From: Chloroflexota bacterium
GTDB lineage: Bacteria > Chloroflexota > Chloroflexia > Chloroflexales > Roseiflexaceae
Assembly: GCA_030550675.1 (NCBI GenBank)
Contig: JAUQOW010000023.1
Span: 1-32,220, forward strand
Length of the DNA: 32,220 nt
Direction of reading: 5' to 3'
Shown: positions 6,937 to 16,588 of the stretch, piece by piece
Layout of the letters: every line of letters begins with the position of its first letter
Position numbering within the stretch: the stretch's first letter is position 1
Position numbers and translations under genes: made by a program
Notes under the pieces: model-generated
What the model was told of the DNA's origin: nothing
The model's input: only the letters and a program-made list of their open reading frames with translations
The model's database searches: none

Positions 6937-8457
6937 ATGAAAACAACCAACGCCGCAGTTCCGCACCACATCAGCCGGGCGCTTTTCCCTTCGCTTGCGC
7001 ATCTGTACGGCTTGATGCCTCTGGCTGTCGTTGCGGCGCTCATCGCACTGGCTCCCACTGATCCGCACGATTTCTGGTGGCATCTGCGAGTTGGTCAAAT
7101 TGTGGCTGAATCCGGCGTGCCGCGCACGAACATGTTCGCCTGGACAGTTCCGGCGGATCAGCCGTTTGTCTATGCTGCGTGGTTCGGCGACTGGCTGTTT
7201 TACCAGACGTACCGCCTCGCCGGGTTGCAGGGTCCAGTGCTGGCGCGCAACATCCTGGGCGCGCTCGCCTTTGCACTGGTGTTGCTCGACGCACGCCGGC
7301 GCAGCGGTTCCTGGCGCCTGGCGGGGCTGGCGGTTCTGCTCGCCGGGATGATGACGATCAATAATCTAACGACACGACCGCAAAACTGGGCATGGGCGCC
7401 ATTTATGGCATATGTGGTCATTCTTGGCGCCTACTCGGCGCGGCAGGTCGGCTGGCGCGCGCTCCTGCCGCTGCCGCTGTTGATGGTCCTTTGGGTCAAT
7501 GTCCACGGCTCGTTTGTGCTAGGGCTGGCGCTCCTGGCGCTGTATTGCGCTGGCGAGGGATTGCGAACGTCGCTGCGGCAGCCAGATGCGCCCGACCCGC
7601 GACGGCTGGCGGCGCTTGGCGCCACGGCGGTTGCAACGCTGGCAGCGACGATGGTGAATCCGATTGGCATCAATATTTTTGGGTACGTGCTGAAATTGCT
7701 CACTGATCCGCCGAGCCAGGGTCTGGTGAACGAGTGGCAACCGCCAACCGTGCGAAGCCTGGCAGGGCAGGCGTTCTTTCTGGCGACGCTGTTGCTGATA
7801 GCGACGCTGGCGCTCGGTCATCGCCGTTTAAGCCTGACCGACACCCTCGTGCTGTGCGCGTTTCTCTGGCTGGCGTGGAGCGGGATGCGGTATGTGGTCT
7901 GGTTTGGCATGCTGGCGATGCCGATGCTGGCGCAGTGCCTGGCGCGCCCCGAAGAGCGCCGGGTTCCGCAGCGCGGCGACCCATTTGCCGCTGTTGTCGG
8001 ACTCGCGCTGATCGTCGGCGTGGCGGCGCTGCAACCTCCGTTCAAGCCGCTCCTTAATCTGCCAGCGCCATACCGTGATCTGTTTGCTGATGTTCCCGGC
8101 GCGCCGCTCCTCTACAGCGCCGATACGCCGGTCGGCGCTGCGGCGTATTTGCGCGATTACCCCGGCGGGCGTCTGTTCAATGACATGGCGTATGGGTCGT
8201 ACCTGATCTGGGCGCTGCCTGAGCCACGGGTGTTCGTTGATACGCGCGTCGAACTCTATCCGCTGGCGCTGTGGGAAGATTACCTTGCGATTGGCGAGGC
8301 GCACGATTACGTCACATTGATCGAGCGCTACGGCATTGACCGTGCGCTGCTCAGCCGGTCGCGGCAGGCGCCGCTCGTGTCGGCGCTTGCGGTTGATCCC
8401 GATTGGGTTGTGGAATATGAAGATCGTTTTTCAATCCTGTATCGTCGTGAAAGGTGA
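6937..8457 (+). CDS. Polytopic membrane protein, GT-C glycosyltransferase-like (paralog 1)
   Basis: About 506 residues with some ten hydrophobic segments. The first outside loop carries the acidic motif DPHDFWWHLRVGQIV and TNMFAWTVPADQPF, the position where GT-C enzymes keep their catalytic Asp/His. Further landmarks are LTTRPQNW, LWVNVHGSFVLG and GMRYVVWFGM. A conserved soluble C-terminal part contains LFNDMAYGSYLIWALPEP and FVDTRVELYP. The next gene shares all these landmarks, so the two are tandem duplicates. Function is unproven; use of a polyprenyl-linked sugar is an inference from the fold-like pattern and the DPM1-like neighbour. The start is uncertain: ATG 6937 gives the natural length, GTG 6910 is possible, and no good ribosome site is seen for either. 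Confidence 0.75.
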   Translation: MKTTNAAVPHHISRALFPSLAHLYGLMPLAVVAALIALAPTDPHDFWWHLRVGQIVAESGVPRTNMFAWTVPADQPFVYAAWFGDWLFYQTYRLAGLQGPVLARNILGALAFALVLLDARRRSGSWRLAGLAVLLAGMMTINNLTTRPQNWAWAPFMAYVVILGAYSARQVGWRALLPLPLLMVLWVNVHGSFVLGLALLALYCAGEGLRTSLRQPDAPDPRRLAALGATAVATLAATMVNPIGINIFGYVLKLLTDPPSQGLVNEWQPPTVRSLAGQAFFLATLLLIATLALGHRRLSLTDTLVLCAFLWLAWSGMRYVVWFGMLAMPMLAQCLARPEERRVPQRGDPFAAVVGLALIVGVAALQPPFKPLLNLPAPYRDLFADVPGAPLLYSADTPVGAAAYLRDYPGGRLFNDMAYGSYLIWALPEPRVFVDTRVELYPLALWEDYLAIGEAHDYVTLIERYGIDRALLSRSRQAPLVSALAVDPDWVVEYEDRFSILYRRER

Positions 8458-8467
8458 CTGATCGACC

Positions 8468-9979
8468 ATGCCCTCAACTTCGACGCTTGAATCGGTTTCG
8501 GAGCGACAGGCGCGCCTGCGCCCGACCCTCGATCAGGTCTATATCACCGCAGCATTGATGCTGATTGCGCTGCGTCCGCTGCTGACCCCTATCCCGCCGC
8601 ATGACTTCTGGTGGCATATGGCGACCGGGCGCGTCATTCTTGAAACCGGAGCAATTCCCCAGGTTGATGTATTCTCGTATACGCGCGCTGGCGAGCCGTT
8701 CTTCAACCAGGGCTGGCTGGCGCAACTTCTCATGGCGCTGCTGCACCAGATCGGCGGGTTGCCGCTCATTATCGTCGTGCAGGCGCTGGTGCTGACGCTG
8801 GCGTATGGGTTGCTGTTGCGTCTCTGCATTCTGCGCACCAACCGGGTGCGTCTGTGCGTCGCCATTCTGCTGCTGGCGACGCTGCCGCTCTCGTTCGATA
8901 ACTGGACGGTGCGCCCGCAAACGTATGTGTTCCCGCTGTTCGCCGGATTTCTGACTGTGCTCACCGAGTATCGCCTCGGTATGGCGCGCCGCCTGTGGCT
9001 GTTGCCGCTCCTCATGGCGCTCTGGGTGAATATGCATGGCTCATTTGTGCTGGGATTCGCGCTCATCGGCATCGTGTTCGCAGGCGAAGCGATCCGGCGC
9101 TGGCGTGAGCAGGGAACATTCCAAAAGACGTTCGACACGTCGCTGCTCGTGTGGGGATCAGCGACAGCGGTCGCAACCCTGCTCAACCCGCGCGGCGTCG
9201 AGGTGCTGGGGTATGTGACCAATCTGCTCGGCAGCAGCCAGGTGACCGATCTCGTTACGGAATGGGCGCCGCCGACCATCCGCGACATCAACGGCGCGAT
9301 TTTCTTTTTGTTTGTGATAGTGACTGCGCTGGTGATGATCTACGCGCGTTCCAGACCTGACCTCACCGACCTCATGTTGACCGGCGCATTCCTATGGCTG
9401 GCGCTCGGCGCCACGCGCAATATTGTCTGGCTGGGTTTTGTAGCGACGCCGCTCCTGGCGACGCAGGCAGCGACGTTGCTGCCGCCGCCGTCTCCCCGCC
9501 GCTTTCAGGGGGTCCCGGCGATGAATGCCGCGCTCATCGGTCTGCTGGCGATGCTGCTGCTGATCGGCTCGCCGTGGGTCAAACCTGCGCTGCTGCCGCC
9601 GGAAGTCGGCGCGCTTCTGGCGAAGGGCACGCCAATCGAGGCGACGCGGGCGCTTCAGAAGTTGCCGCAACGTCCTCAGCGCCTGTTTCACGCGATGAGC
9701 TACGGATCGTACCTGATCTGGGCAGCGCCGGAACAGAAGGTCTTCATCGATCCGCGAATCGAGTTATACCCCTACGACCAGTGGCGCGACTATATTCTGC
9801 TTGGTCAGGGCGCCGATGTTGAGACGTTGCTGGCAAAGTATGCGATTGATGGCATGATGCTGAGCGTCGAAGAACAGAAGCCCCTGCTGGAGTATGTTCG
9901 CGCCCGCCCCGATCAATGGCGCGAGGTGTATGCGGACGAGGAGACAGTGGTATTCGTAACGTTGAACGTTCCACGTTGA
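8468..9979 (+). CDS. Polytopic membrane protein, GT-C glycosyltransferase-like (paralog 2)
   Basis: 503 residues with the same plan as the upstream gene: PPHDFWWHMATGRVILETG with VDVFSYTRAGEPFF in the first loop, then WTVRPQTY, LWVNMHGSFVLG, GATRNIVWLGF, and the C-terminal MSYGSYLIWAAPEQ and FIDPRIELYP. It starts 10 bases after its paralog, at ATG 8468 following GAAAGGTG, so the two are almost certainly one transcript. Retention of both copies with clearly diverged sequence suggests different acceptors or donors rather than a recent duplication. No enzymatic role has been shown for this family as far as I know. The stop codon lies inside a palindrome. Confidence 0.77.
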   Translation: MPSTSTLESVSERQARLRPTLDQVYITAALMLIALRPLLTPIPPHDFWWHMATGRVILETGAIPQVDVFSYTRAGEPFFNQGWLAQLLMALLHQIGGLPLIIVVQALVLTLAYGLLLRLCILRTNRVRLCVAILLLATLPLSFDNWTVRPQTYVFPLFAGFLTVLTEYRLGMARRLWLLPLLMALWVNMHGSFVLGFALIGIVFAGEAIRRWREQGTFQKTFDTSLLVWGSATAVATLLNPRGVEVLGYVTNLLGSSQVTDLVTEWAPPTIRDINGAIFFLFVIVTALVMIYARSRPDLTDLMLTGAFLWLALGATRNIVWLGFVATPLLATQAATLLPPPSPRRFQGVPAMNAALIGLLAMLLLIGSPWVKPALLPPEVGALLAKGTPIEATRALQKLPQRPQRLFHAMSYGSYLIWAAPEQKVFIDPRIELYPYDQWRDYILLGQGADVETLLAKYAIDGMMLSVEEQKPLLEYVRARPDQWREVYADEETVVFVTLNVPR

Positions 9980-9989
9980 ACGTTCAACG
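9961..9989. terminator. Palindrome between convergent genes, overlapping a stop codon
   Basis: CGTTGAACGTTCAACG at 9974-9989 is a perfect 16-base palindrome. An alternative stem pairs GTTGAACGT (9961-9969) with ACGTTCAAC (9980-9988). The TGA stop of the plus-strand gene (9977-9979) is inside it, and the convergent permease gene ends 2 bases later. It probably ends both transcripts. Confidence 0.5.
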
Positions 9990-9991
9990 CC

Positions 9992-11236
9992 TTACTCATA
10001 CCGCAGCGCGTCAATCGGATTGAGACGCGAGGCGCGGACGGCGGGATAGATGCCGAAGATTAATCCAACCGCAATCGAGGTGAGCGTAGCGAGCAGGATG
10101 GCATCAAGGTGCACGCGCGCCTCGGCGCCTTCCGCTACCCCTTGCAACAGCACTGTTCCCAGGGCTGAGAGCGCATAGCCGAGAGCGATGCCAAGCAATC
10201 CGCCAAGCAGACTCAGCATGGTCGCCTCGATGACGAACTGAAAGCGGATGTCGCGCCGCCGAGCGCCGACCGCCTTGCGCAGCCCGATTTCACGGGTGCG
10301 CTCAGTCACTGAGACGAGCATAATATTCATAATGCCAATCCCGCCGACCAGCAGCGAGATCGCCGCGATAGCGCCCAGAAATGCGGTCAGTGCGCCAGTG
10401 ATCGTGCCGAACGAAGCAATCAGGTCCTGCTGCGTCACAATCGTAAAGTTGTTGTCCTGATAGGTCAATCCGTTGCGACGGCGCAGCACCTCCGTCACCT
10501 GATCAATCACATCATCAATGCGACTCTCATCAATCGCCTGGATGTACACGACGCTCACGTCGATCCGGTTCACCACGCCTGGCGGTGGCGGAAAGAGGCG
10601 CGTCTGCGCCGTCGTGATCGGCACGAACACCAGGTTATCCTCACTCGGACCAAAGTTGCCGCCGCGCGGCGCCATTTCGCCAATCACCTCAAAGCTGACA
10701 TCATTGATGCGAATCCGTTTCCCAATCGGATCCTCGTTAGGAAAGAGCGACGTGCGCACATCAGCGCCGATGACCGCGACGCGCGAGCGCAGATCGAGTT
10801 CTGTCTGGTCAAAGAACCTGCCGCTGACCACCCTGGCGTTGCGCACCTGCGGATAGTTCGGCGTCACGCCAGCGACGCGCCCATCGAAACTGGCGCCAGA
10901 GTAGACGATCAGCGCCCCACGGGTCAACTGCGGGGTGACGGCGGCAGCGGCTGGAACGTTGAGCGGGTCGGCAAGCGCCGCAACGTCCTCGTTTGTCAGG
11001 CGCGGCGGCACGCGCCGGTTCTGTTCAGGGTCATTGGTGCCGGGGAACACAAAGACCAGGTTCGATCCCAGCCCCTGCAACTCGCGCGTCACCAGCGTTT
11101 GAATGGCGCCGCCAAGCGCCAGGAGCGTGATCACCGCGCCGACGCCGATGATAATGCCGAGCATCGTCAGCGCCGAGCGCAGCTTATTGGCGGACAGGCT
11201 GTTCAGGGCGATGCGGATGGTTTCAATCAGACTCAT
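9992..11236 (-). CDS. MacB-type ABC transporter permease
   Basis: 414 residues: an N-terminal helix (RSALTMLGIIIGVGAVITLL), a periplasmic MacB core domain of about 230 residues, then a C-terminal FtsX domain with three helices. The FtsX domain contains the loop TERTREIGLRKAVGARRRDI, the coupling contact for the ATPase. Such permeases work by mechanotransmission with an ATPase and a membrane fusion protein to export drugs, peptides or lipoproteins. Neither partner is beside it: upstream on the same strand is the restriction endonuclease gene (124-base gap) and downstream is the convergent membrane protein gene. The start at ATG 11236 fits the family N-terminus, although its ribosome site is weak. 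Confidence 0.9.
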   Translation of the reverse strand: MSLIETIRIALNSLSANKLRSALTMLGIIIGVGAVITLLALGGAIQTLVTRELQGLGSNLVFVFPGTNDPEQNRRVPPRLTNEDVAALADPLNVPAAAAVTPQLTRGALIVYSGASFDGRVAGVTPNYPQVRNARVVSGRFFDQTELDLRSRVAVIGADVRTSLFPNEDPIGKRIRINDVSFEVIGEMAPRGGNFGPSEDNLVFVPITTAQTRLFPPPPGVVNRIDVSVVYIQAIDESRIDDVIDQVTEVLRRRNGLTYQDNNFTIVTQQDLIASFGTITGALTAFLGAIAAISLLVGGIGIMNIMLVSVTERTREIGLRKAVGARRRDIRFQFVIEATMLSLLGGLLGIALGYALSALGTVLLQGVAEGAEARVHLDAILLATLTSIAVGLIFGIYPAVRASRLNPIDALRYE

Positions 11237-11360
11237 GGGTAGTGTCCAATAATTGGAGGCGAGGCGCCCCCTCTTTCAGAAAACTCACACAAAGGCACAA
11301 AGGCGCGAAGAGCGAATGCCGGTTGAGGTGCGGGGCAGACTTTTTTGCCTTCTCCAGCAT

Positions 11361-12320
11361 TTATAGCGTGCATAACCATCCGGAGATGGATGTGACTTGA
11401 TCGTCCTTATTGAGATTGGCTGCATTGGTCAGCAGACCCTGTTCTAATTGATTCCATATCTCGACAGCCATTTTCTTTTCAATTGCCGCTCCTATAAAGA
11501 AAGTATACGGAGTATGGACTGTCTTAGCAAATGCTTCACGGATACGGTCAAGCGCTGCTCGCGCCGTTTTCCAGTGTTCATCTGCGCCTGCGGGATCTAT
11601 GCCGCCTTTAAGTTCACCCAGAGCGACATACGAATCGGCAGCTTTATACTCCGTACTTTGAAGCGCATCAGGATCAAGGTTGAACAAGCACATGTCCACG
11701 TTGTTCCCGACCAAAGGCACAAGCAGATTGTAGATCAGGGTGCGCGACTGACCATTGTTTTCCCAACTCAATCCACGTAACGATAATTCAATATCCAGGT
11801 CATCATCATTCATATCGACCCACTGCTTTGTTTTTGAATGCTGCCATTTATAACTGATGCCAGCAATTCGCAGTGCGGCTATGATAGCCCGGGTCAGTTT
11901 CCTCTGCGCCAGGACGCCGCCAATATTTCTCATCGAACCGCCAAGCGTATCGCCACGCGTCAGTAGAAACCGAAAAACCAGTTCTTCAACGAACTTCTCG
12001 CCTGCTGGCTCAAGAAAATTTTCGATAAGACCATCGATGGCCGCCTGCTTATCTGCGGATTGGAGATGAACCAGAGCTTTATCAGATAAACCCGCTGCTG
12101 CGAGGAGACCTGCTTCTATGCCAGGGATGGTGAGCAGGTCAGCAGGCGTTCTGGCTTGTGATGCAGCTGCCTGCAATGCTCGCGCTTCAGCGACATAGGG
12201 GGTAGCGCGACGATTCTTCTCGAGCGCAAGGGCGACAAACCCTGCGCGTGTCGCCTCGTAGCTTGTAACAAGATCATCACTGGAAGCGAGATGACGTCGA
12301 TAAGGATGAGAGGACATCAT
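11361..12320 (-). CDS. Type II restriction endonuclease, AvaI/BsoBI family
   Basis: 319 residues that match the AvaI/BsoBI family along their length: HPYRRHL and [20 protein letters not shown] at the N-terminus, then [19 protein letters not shown] and [11 protein letters not shown]. The catalytic residues fall where BsoBI has D212, E240, K242 and H253: here Asp209, Glu236, Lys238 (GELKGG) and His249. The expected target is CYCGRG, inferred from family membership. The start at ATG 12320 (or 12317) overlaps the stop of the methyltransferase gene as ATGA, with GGAG just upstream; a longer reading to 12344 would only add eight non-conserved residues. Base composition is lower in G+C than the surrounding genes (27 of 60 in bases 11821-11880), suggesting acquisition. 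Confidence 0.88.
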   Translation of the reverse strand: MMSSHPYRRHLASSDDLVTSYEATRAGFVALALEKNRRATPYVAEARALQAAASQARTPADLLTIPGIEAGLLAAAGLSDKALVHLQSADKQAAIDGLIENFLEPAGEKFVEELVFRFLLTRGDTLGGSMRNIGGVLAQRKLTRAIIAALRIAGISYKWQHSKTKQWVDMNDDDLDIELSLRGLSWENNGQSRTLIYNLLVPLVGNNVDMCLFNLDPDALQSTEYKAADSYVALGELKGGIDPAGADEHWKTARAALDRIREAFAKTVHTPYTFFIGAAIEKKMAVEIWNQLEQGLLTNAANLNKDDQVTSISGWLCTL

Positions 12321-13750
12321 ATCTTTCTCCAAACGTAAATACATTTACGCAACTCTTCACGTCCATGCTCGCCCATCTGTTGACTGCTATTCCCTTTACC
12401 ATCAGGCAAGACAAGGATGCTTTCCGTATAAAAGCCCAACTTCTCAGCAATGTCAGAAAGGATCATATCCACTGAAATACTTGCACCTGCATAGCGGACG
12501 TTATCGTTGACCATAAATAACATCGCATTCGGCTTCAAAACTCGCGCGCATTCTGCGATGACACACGACATTTCATAAAAATAACCTCTAACCATTCTGG
12601 GAATACCGTTATTATTTAAGAGACCTTCCGTTTTCTGGCTTTCGAGATACTTTAGAATGGCTTGTAATAGTTCTTGCTCTTCTGCGGCGGATAGAGCAGT
12701 TATCCATTTCGGATTAATACTTAACAGGTCTTTTGACCGGTTCTCTACCGTGCAACTGAGCATTTCCTGTCGAAGTTTCGATAGCCCTTGCTCATTGATA
12801 CCCAGCAACGCCAGTTCCAGCGCATATGTGCGCGTGTAATCATAGCGATTACAGTAAGGCGGAGAGGTCATAATAGCGTCGTAAGCGCTATCCGGTAATT
12901 CGGGCAATATTCGAAGACACGAGCCATCATACAGTCGAATGCACCCCTGTCGCTTTTCAGTGAGAAAAAAGCTTGTTTGATAAACAGGTGCAGTATCCGC
13001 TATAATTTCGTTTATCTTACCACAAATCGCCTGATCAAACCCAGGAACTGCACCTTTATCAAAAATTTTTTTGCCTTGTGTGCGACCGGAGCGATAGTCC
13101 CAACGAAGATATTGACCGTCCTTTCGAGTAAAACTGATCGACTCCAGAACGCAGAGTAAAGCGAAGCGCAGAACAGCCTGGACCCTACTATTCTCTTGCT
13201 GAAGAGCGCCAAGATACCTTTCGATAGATTCTTTCGTTTTTTCAGAGTAAGCCCCCCTTGTAATCCGCAACTCTGGAAGGGCGAAACGCACTTCTGACGC
13301 ATTCCAAACCTTCTCTTCCACCCAATAGCGCAGTCTTTCGAAGTCTTCGGACGTAAACTCCGTTTCGAGGATTTGTTTGGTTAAAATGATTTCTTGCCCG
13401 ATAGGAAGTAATTCGATGCCTTCTGCGTCCATCCCCAGCGAACTTGCAACAAACAAAGTCGTACCACTACCTGCGAATGGATCAAGGACTTTTCCTTGGA
13501 CAATACCATAGTGAAAAAACAAATATTCAACCAGAGAAGCTGAGAATGCCTCCTTGAACTTATACCATCGGTACATGGGTCTGGTTTTATTCGCCTGAAA
13601 ACTGACAAGAAGGCGAGAAAGCGAAGGTTGAACGATAAACTTGCTCTTGAAACGTTGGAAGAGTTGATGATCGAGACAACTTATGTCACTCAGACTCACA
13701 CGTTGTTTACTGATGAGCGTATGAGGAACGTTGATCGGACTCAGCATCAT
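12317..13750 (-). CDS. DNA methyltransferase of the restriction-modification pair (probable N4-cytosine)
   Basis: A 477-residue SAM-dependent DNA methyltransferase that should protect the host from the endonuclease encoded next to it. The SAM-binding motif [11 protein letters not shown] (residues ~88-98) precedes the catalytic motif [15 protein letters not shown] (~295-309). The SPPY form is typical of N4-cytosine enzymes, and the partner endonuclease has C in its expected site. About 200 residues between the two motifs may include target recognition. The start at ATG 13750 overlaps the ribF stop (ATGA), and its ribosome site GAGGGAG lies inside the end of ribF. The gene is AT-rich: 20 of 60 G+C in bases 12961-13020, against 42 of 60 in ribF at 14041-14100. 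This points to transfer followed by exact joining to the operon. Confidence 0.88.
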   Translation of the reverse strand: MMLSPINVPHTLISKQRVSLSDISCLDHQLFQRFKSKFIVQPSLSRLLVSFQANKTRPMYRWYKFKEAFSASLVEYLFFHYGIVQGKVLDPFAGSGTTLFVASSLGMDAEGIELLPIGQEIILTKQILETEFTSEDFERLRYWVEEKVWNASEVRFALPELRITRGAYSEKTKESIERYLGALQQENSRVQAVLRFALLCVLESISFTRKDGQYLRWDYRSGRTQGKKIFDKGAVPGFDQAICGKINEIIADTAPVYQTSFFLTEKRQGCIRLYDGSCLRILPELPDSAYDAIMTSPPYCNRYDYTRTYALELALLGINEQGLSKLRQEMLSCTVENRSKDLLSINPKWITALSAAEEQELLQAILKYLESQKTEGLLNNNGIPRMVRGYFYEMSCVIAECARVLKPNAMLFMVNDNVRYAGASISVDMILSDIAEKLGFYTESILVLPDGKGNSSQQMGEHGREELRKCIYVWRKI

Positions 13751-14682
13751 TGTACTCCCTCGTGTTCCTCCAACCACGCGCGCGCGGCGGCGACGTCGCG
13801 GGTGATCTGCGCCACCAGCGCTGCGACGCCGTCGAATTTTTGCTCGCCGCGCAACCGGTGCAGAAACATCAGCCGCAACTCTTCGCCGTAAACCTCGTCG
13901 CTGAAGTCAAGCAGATGCGCCTCGACGGTCCGCCGCGTTCCATCGAAGGTTGGGCGCACCCCGACATTCGCCACCGCTCCATACGTAACGCCGTTGAGCA
14001 CGGCGCGGCAGACGTATACGCCGTGCGCTGGCAGCATGCGGCGCGGATCGACGTTGATGTTGGCGGTCGGGAAGCCAATTGTGCGCCCGCGCCGGTCGCC
14101 CTCGACGATGGGACCGCGCAGACCGTAGGGGTAGCCAAGCAGCCGGTTTGCCGCAGCAATATCGCCAGCACTCAGTGCAGCACGAATGCGCGTCGAACTG
14201 ACCGTTTCACCGTCAAGCAGGAACGGCTCAACACGATGAACCGTGTAGCCGAAGGTCTGACCGATAGCCGCCAGGCGACTGGCATCCCCCTCCCGTCCGC
14301 GACCCAGAGCAAAGTCCCAGCCGATGCAAAGTTCGCGGAGCGCCACGGCGCCGCAGACGCGCGCCATAAACTCGTGCGCGGTAAGCGCCATCAACCCGGT
14401 GGTGAATGGCATGACGATCATCAGATCGACGCCGAGCGCGGCGATCAGCTCCGCGCGCTCGACGATCGTCGTCAGCGTTGGACGTTCATTGCCAGGGCGC
14501 ACAACCACATCGGGATGCGGATCAAACGTCAGCACCGCCGCCTGTCGTCCGGCGGCGCGAGCGCGCTGAACGGTCGCGCCGATCAGATGGGCATGCCCGC
14601 GATGCACTCCATCGAAGGCGCCAATCGTGAGAACGGTCGGCAATTCGTTAATCGGTTGCGGAAGACCGTGAACTATCTTCAT
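13747..14682 (-). CDS. ribF: Bifunctional riboflavin kinase / FAD synthetase
   Basis: 311 residues, the usual length for the two-domain bacterial enzyme that makes FMN and then FAD from riboflavin. The N-terminal nucleotidyltransferase has [41 protein letters not shown] and SSTRIR. The C-terminal kinase domain begins near [20 protein letters not shown] and contains GFPTANI. It is the usual last gene of the nusA-infB-truB operon in many bacteria. The ATG at 14682 overlaps the truB stop by 4 bases. Here its own stop overlaps the start of the DNA methyltransferase gene, so ribosomes finishing ribF can restart on the R-M pair. Confidence 0.96.
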   Translation of the reverse strand: MKIVHGLPQPINELPTVLTIGAFDGVHRGHAHLIGATVQRARAAGRQAAVLTFDPHPDVVVRPGNERPTLTTIVERAELIAALGVDLMIVMPFTTGLMALTAHEFMARVCGAVALRELCIGWDFALGRGREGDASRLAAIGQTFGYTVHRVEPFLLDGETVSSTRIRAALSAGDIAAANRLLGYPYGLRGPIVEGDRRGRTIGFPTANINVDPRRMLPAHGVYVCRAVLNGVTYGAVANVGVRPTFDGTRRTVEAHLLDFSDEVYGEELRLMFLHRLRGEQKFDGVAALVAQITRDVAAARAWLEEHEGVQ

Positions 14683-15575
14683 GCATCAGTCCAGTCAAAT
14701 ACTTTTATCGGACGCCAGTATCTGCCATCATACCGCAATAACGCCAGCAATGCGCCATCAGGATCGTGCGCACGCGCCTGGGATGGCGAGTCGGGAGGAG
14801 CAACCAGCGGAAGACCATGGCGTATCCTTCGAGCGCTCTCCTCGTCGAGACGCAGGACGTGCCAGTCTGCAACCGCGATTTCCGGCGGCAACATCCGCCG
14901 ACGCAGCGCCTCCTGCGCGTCGGAGCGCGCCTCTTCCTCCAGGACGCTCAGCGGTAGTGCGTCTTCGACACGAAAGGCGCCAACCGCAGTGCGTCGGAGC
15001 GCCGCGAGGTGCGCGCCGCACCCCAGCGCCGCTCCCAGATCACGCGCCAGTGCGCGAATGTACGTCCCGCTGCTACAGACCACATCGAGCGTCAGCAGGG
15101 GCGGATCGTAGCCGACCAGCTTGAGCTGCTCAATATGCACCTGACGCGGCGGCGCATCCACCGTCACTCCGGCGCGCGCCAGTTCATACAGACGCCGCCC
15201 CTGATGGTGCAGCGCCGCATACATTGGCGGCGTCTGCCAGATCGTTCCGCGCAGCGGCGCCAGCGCCTGCTCGATGGTTGCGCTGTCGAGCGGAGGAACC
15301 GGATGCTGTGCGATCATCTCGCCGTCTGCATCATCCGTTGTCGTCGTCACGCCCAGGCGCACCGTCGCCAGGTAGCGTTTGCGCGTCTGGCGCTGAACAT
15401 ACTCAATCAACCGCGTCGCTCCGCCGAGCGCCACGATCAGCACCCCGGTCGCTGCCGGGTCGAGCGTTCCGGCGTGCCCGACGCGCCTTTGCCCGCTCAG
15501 GCGCCGGATTCGCGCCACGACATCGTGCGAGGTTATACCGGATGGCTTGTCGATATTGAGAAAACCGTGCATCAT
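14679..15575 (-). CDS. truB: tRNA pseudouridine(55) synthase
   Basis: 298 residues. Converts U55 in the T-loop of tRNAs to pseudouridine. Family marks: FLNIDKPSGITSHDVV at the N-terminus, the catalytic loop GHAGTLDPAATGVL with the nucleophilic Asp, TRKRYLATVRLG, and CSSGTYIRALARDLG toward the middle. I chose ATG 15575 (15572 also fits) because the family begins right before GFLNIDKP; an in-frame TTG at 15590 would add five residues and overlap the upstream stop. It follows the DHH phosphoesterase gene and is coupled to ribF by an ATGA overlap. Confidence 0.95.
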   Translation of the reverse strand: MMHGFLNIDKPSGITSHDVVARIRRLSGQRRVGHAGTLDPAATGVLIVALGGATRLIEYVQRQTRKRYLATVRLGVTTTTDDADGEMIAQHPVPPLDSATIEQALAPLRGTIWQTPPMYAALHHQGRRLYELARAGVTVDAPPRQVHIEQLKLVGYDPPLLTLDVVCSSGTYIRALARDLGAALGCGAHLAALRRTAVGAFRVEDALPLSVLEEEARSDAQEALRRRMLPPEIAVADWHVLRLDEESARRIRHGLPLVAPPDSPSQARAHDPDGALLALLRYDGRYWRPIKVFDWTDA

Positions 15576-15586
15576 GGCAATCCGGA

Positions 15587-16588
15587 TCAATCCGCGTCGT
15601 GCGCTGCCAGTTCTTTAAGCAGGGGAACAATGACCGCCGCAGCTTCAGCTGGCGGCATTGGCAGATTGGCGCCAGCCGCCTGCGCATGCCCGCCGCCGCC
15701 CCAGCGTTGCGCAATCGCCGCCACGTTAAGCGGCGCCCGCGCCCGCAGGCTCATCTTGGTCGTTCCATCGGAGCGTTCCTTGAACAGCGCCATCACCCGC
15801 GCCTCGCCAATCCGCTGCAACACGCGGATGACCTCGTCCGCCGCTTCTTCCTCGGCGCCGGTCTCGGCGAACATACTCTTCTCGACTGTTGTCCAGACAA
15901 CGCCGTGTTCGCAGCGCAGACCGGCGAGTGCGCGCCCCATCAATGCCGCGCTGCTCGCAGGCAACCCGTAGTACACTGCGCGAATAATCTGCGCGTGGTC
16001 GGCGCCCGCTTCGAGAAGCGCCGCCGCTGCGCGCAGCGACGCCGGACGGGTGGCGCTCGTCTGAAAACTCTGCGTATCGGTCGTCAATCCGAGCAACAGA
16101 CATGTGGCGATGGTCCCGTCAACCGGCACACCCATCGCACAGAACAGGCGATAGAGCAGATCGCATGTCGATGCAGACTCAGGATCGACCAGGTTGATAG
16201 TGGCGCCGCCGTCATTCGTCACGTGATGATCAATGACAATCACGGGCAACGTCGCCAGCGTCGCGGCGTGTTCATCGTAAATCGGACCAATGCGGGTCAG
16301 GTGAGCGGTATCAACCAGAATGGCGAGGTCGGCAGGCGGCAGCGCCATGCCCGACTGATAGAACACGATCTGGTCAGCGCCGGGGAGCCACGCGGCATAG
16401 ACTGGAACCGGCGGCGTGAGCATCGCCGTGCGCTGTTTGCCCAGCGCGCCAAGTGCGTGCCAGACCGCGAGGGAGGCGCCGACGGCGTCGCCGTCGGGGT
16501 TAATATGGGTCAGAATGAGAATGTGCTGCGCAGCGGCGATGCGTTCAGCGATCGGCGCTGCGACAAGGGCTGGATCGCTGGCGATCAT
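15587..16588 (-). CDS. DHH-family phosphoesterase, NrnA-like
   Basis: 333 residues: an N-terminal DHH domain and a C-terminal DHHA1 domain. Metal-binding motifs are LILTHINPDGDAVG, AILVDTAHLTRIGP and VIVIDHHVTNDGG; the DHHA1 glycine motif is GGGGHAQAAGANL. Proteins of this size beside rbfA and truB are usually NrnA-like enzymes that degrade nanoRNAs and dephosphorylate pAp. An activity on other small nucleotides, such as c-di-AMP products, cannot be excluded. The ATG at 16588 overlaps the stop of the upstream methyltransferase (ATGA). Confidence 0.9.
   Translation of the reverse strand: MIASDPALVAAPIAERIAAAQHILILTHINPDGDAVGASLAVWHALGALGKQRTAMLTPPVPVYAAWLPGADQIVFYQSGMALPPADLAILVDTAHLTRIGPIYDEHAATLATLPVIVIDHHVTNDGGATINLVDPESASTCDLLYRLFCAMGVPVDGTIATCLLLGLTTDTQSFQTSATRPASLRAAAALLEAGADHAQIIRAVYYGLPASSAALMGRALAGLRCEHGVVWTTVEKSMFAETGAEEEAADEVIRVLQRIGEARVMALFKERSDGTTKMSLRARAPLNVAAIAQRWGGGGHAQAAGANLPMPPAEAAAVIVPLLKELAAHDAD

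Noticed and set aside
11237-11360. Insertion scar or terminator between the endonuclease and MacB permease genes
   Set aside because: A T-run (TTTTTT near 11342) and weak short stems are present but no clear hairpin, direct repeat or attachment site.
13750-15111. A 453-codon plus-strand open frame opposite ribF/truB
   Set aside because: Runs across two certain genes on the opposite strand and shows no domain or start signal.
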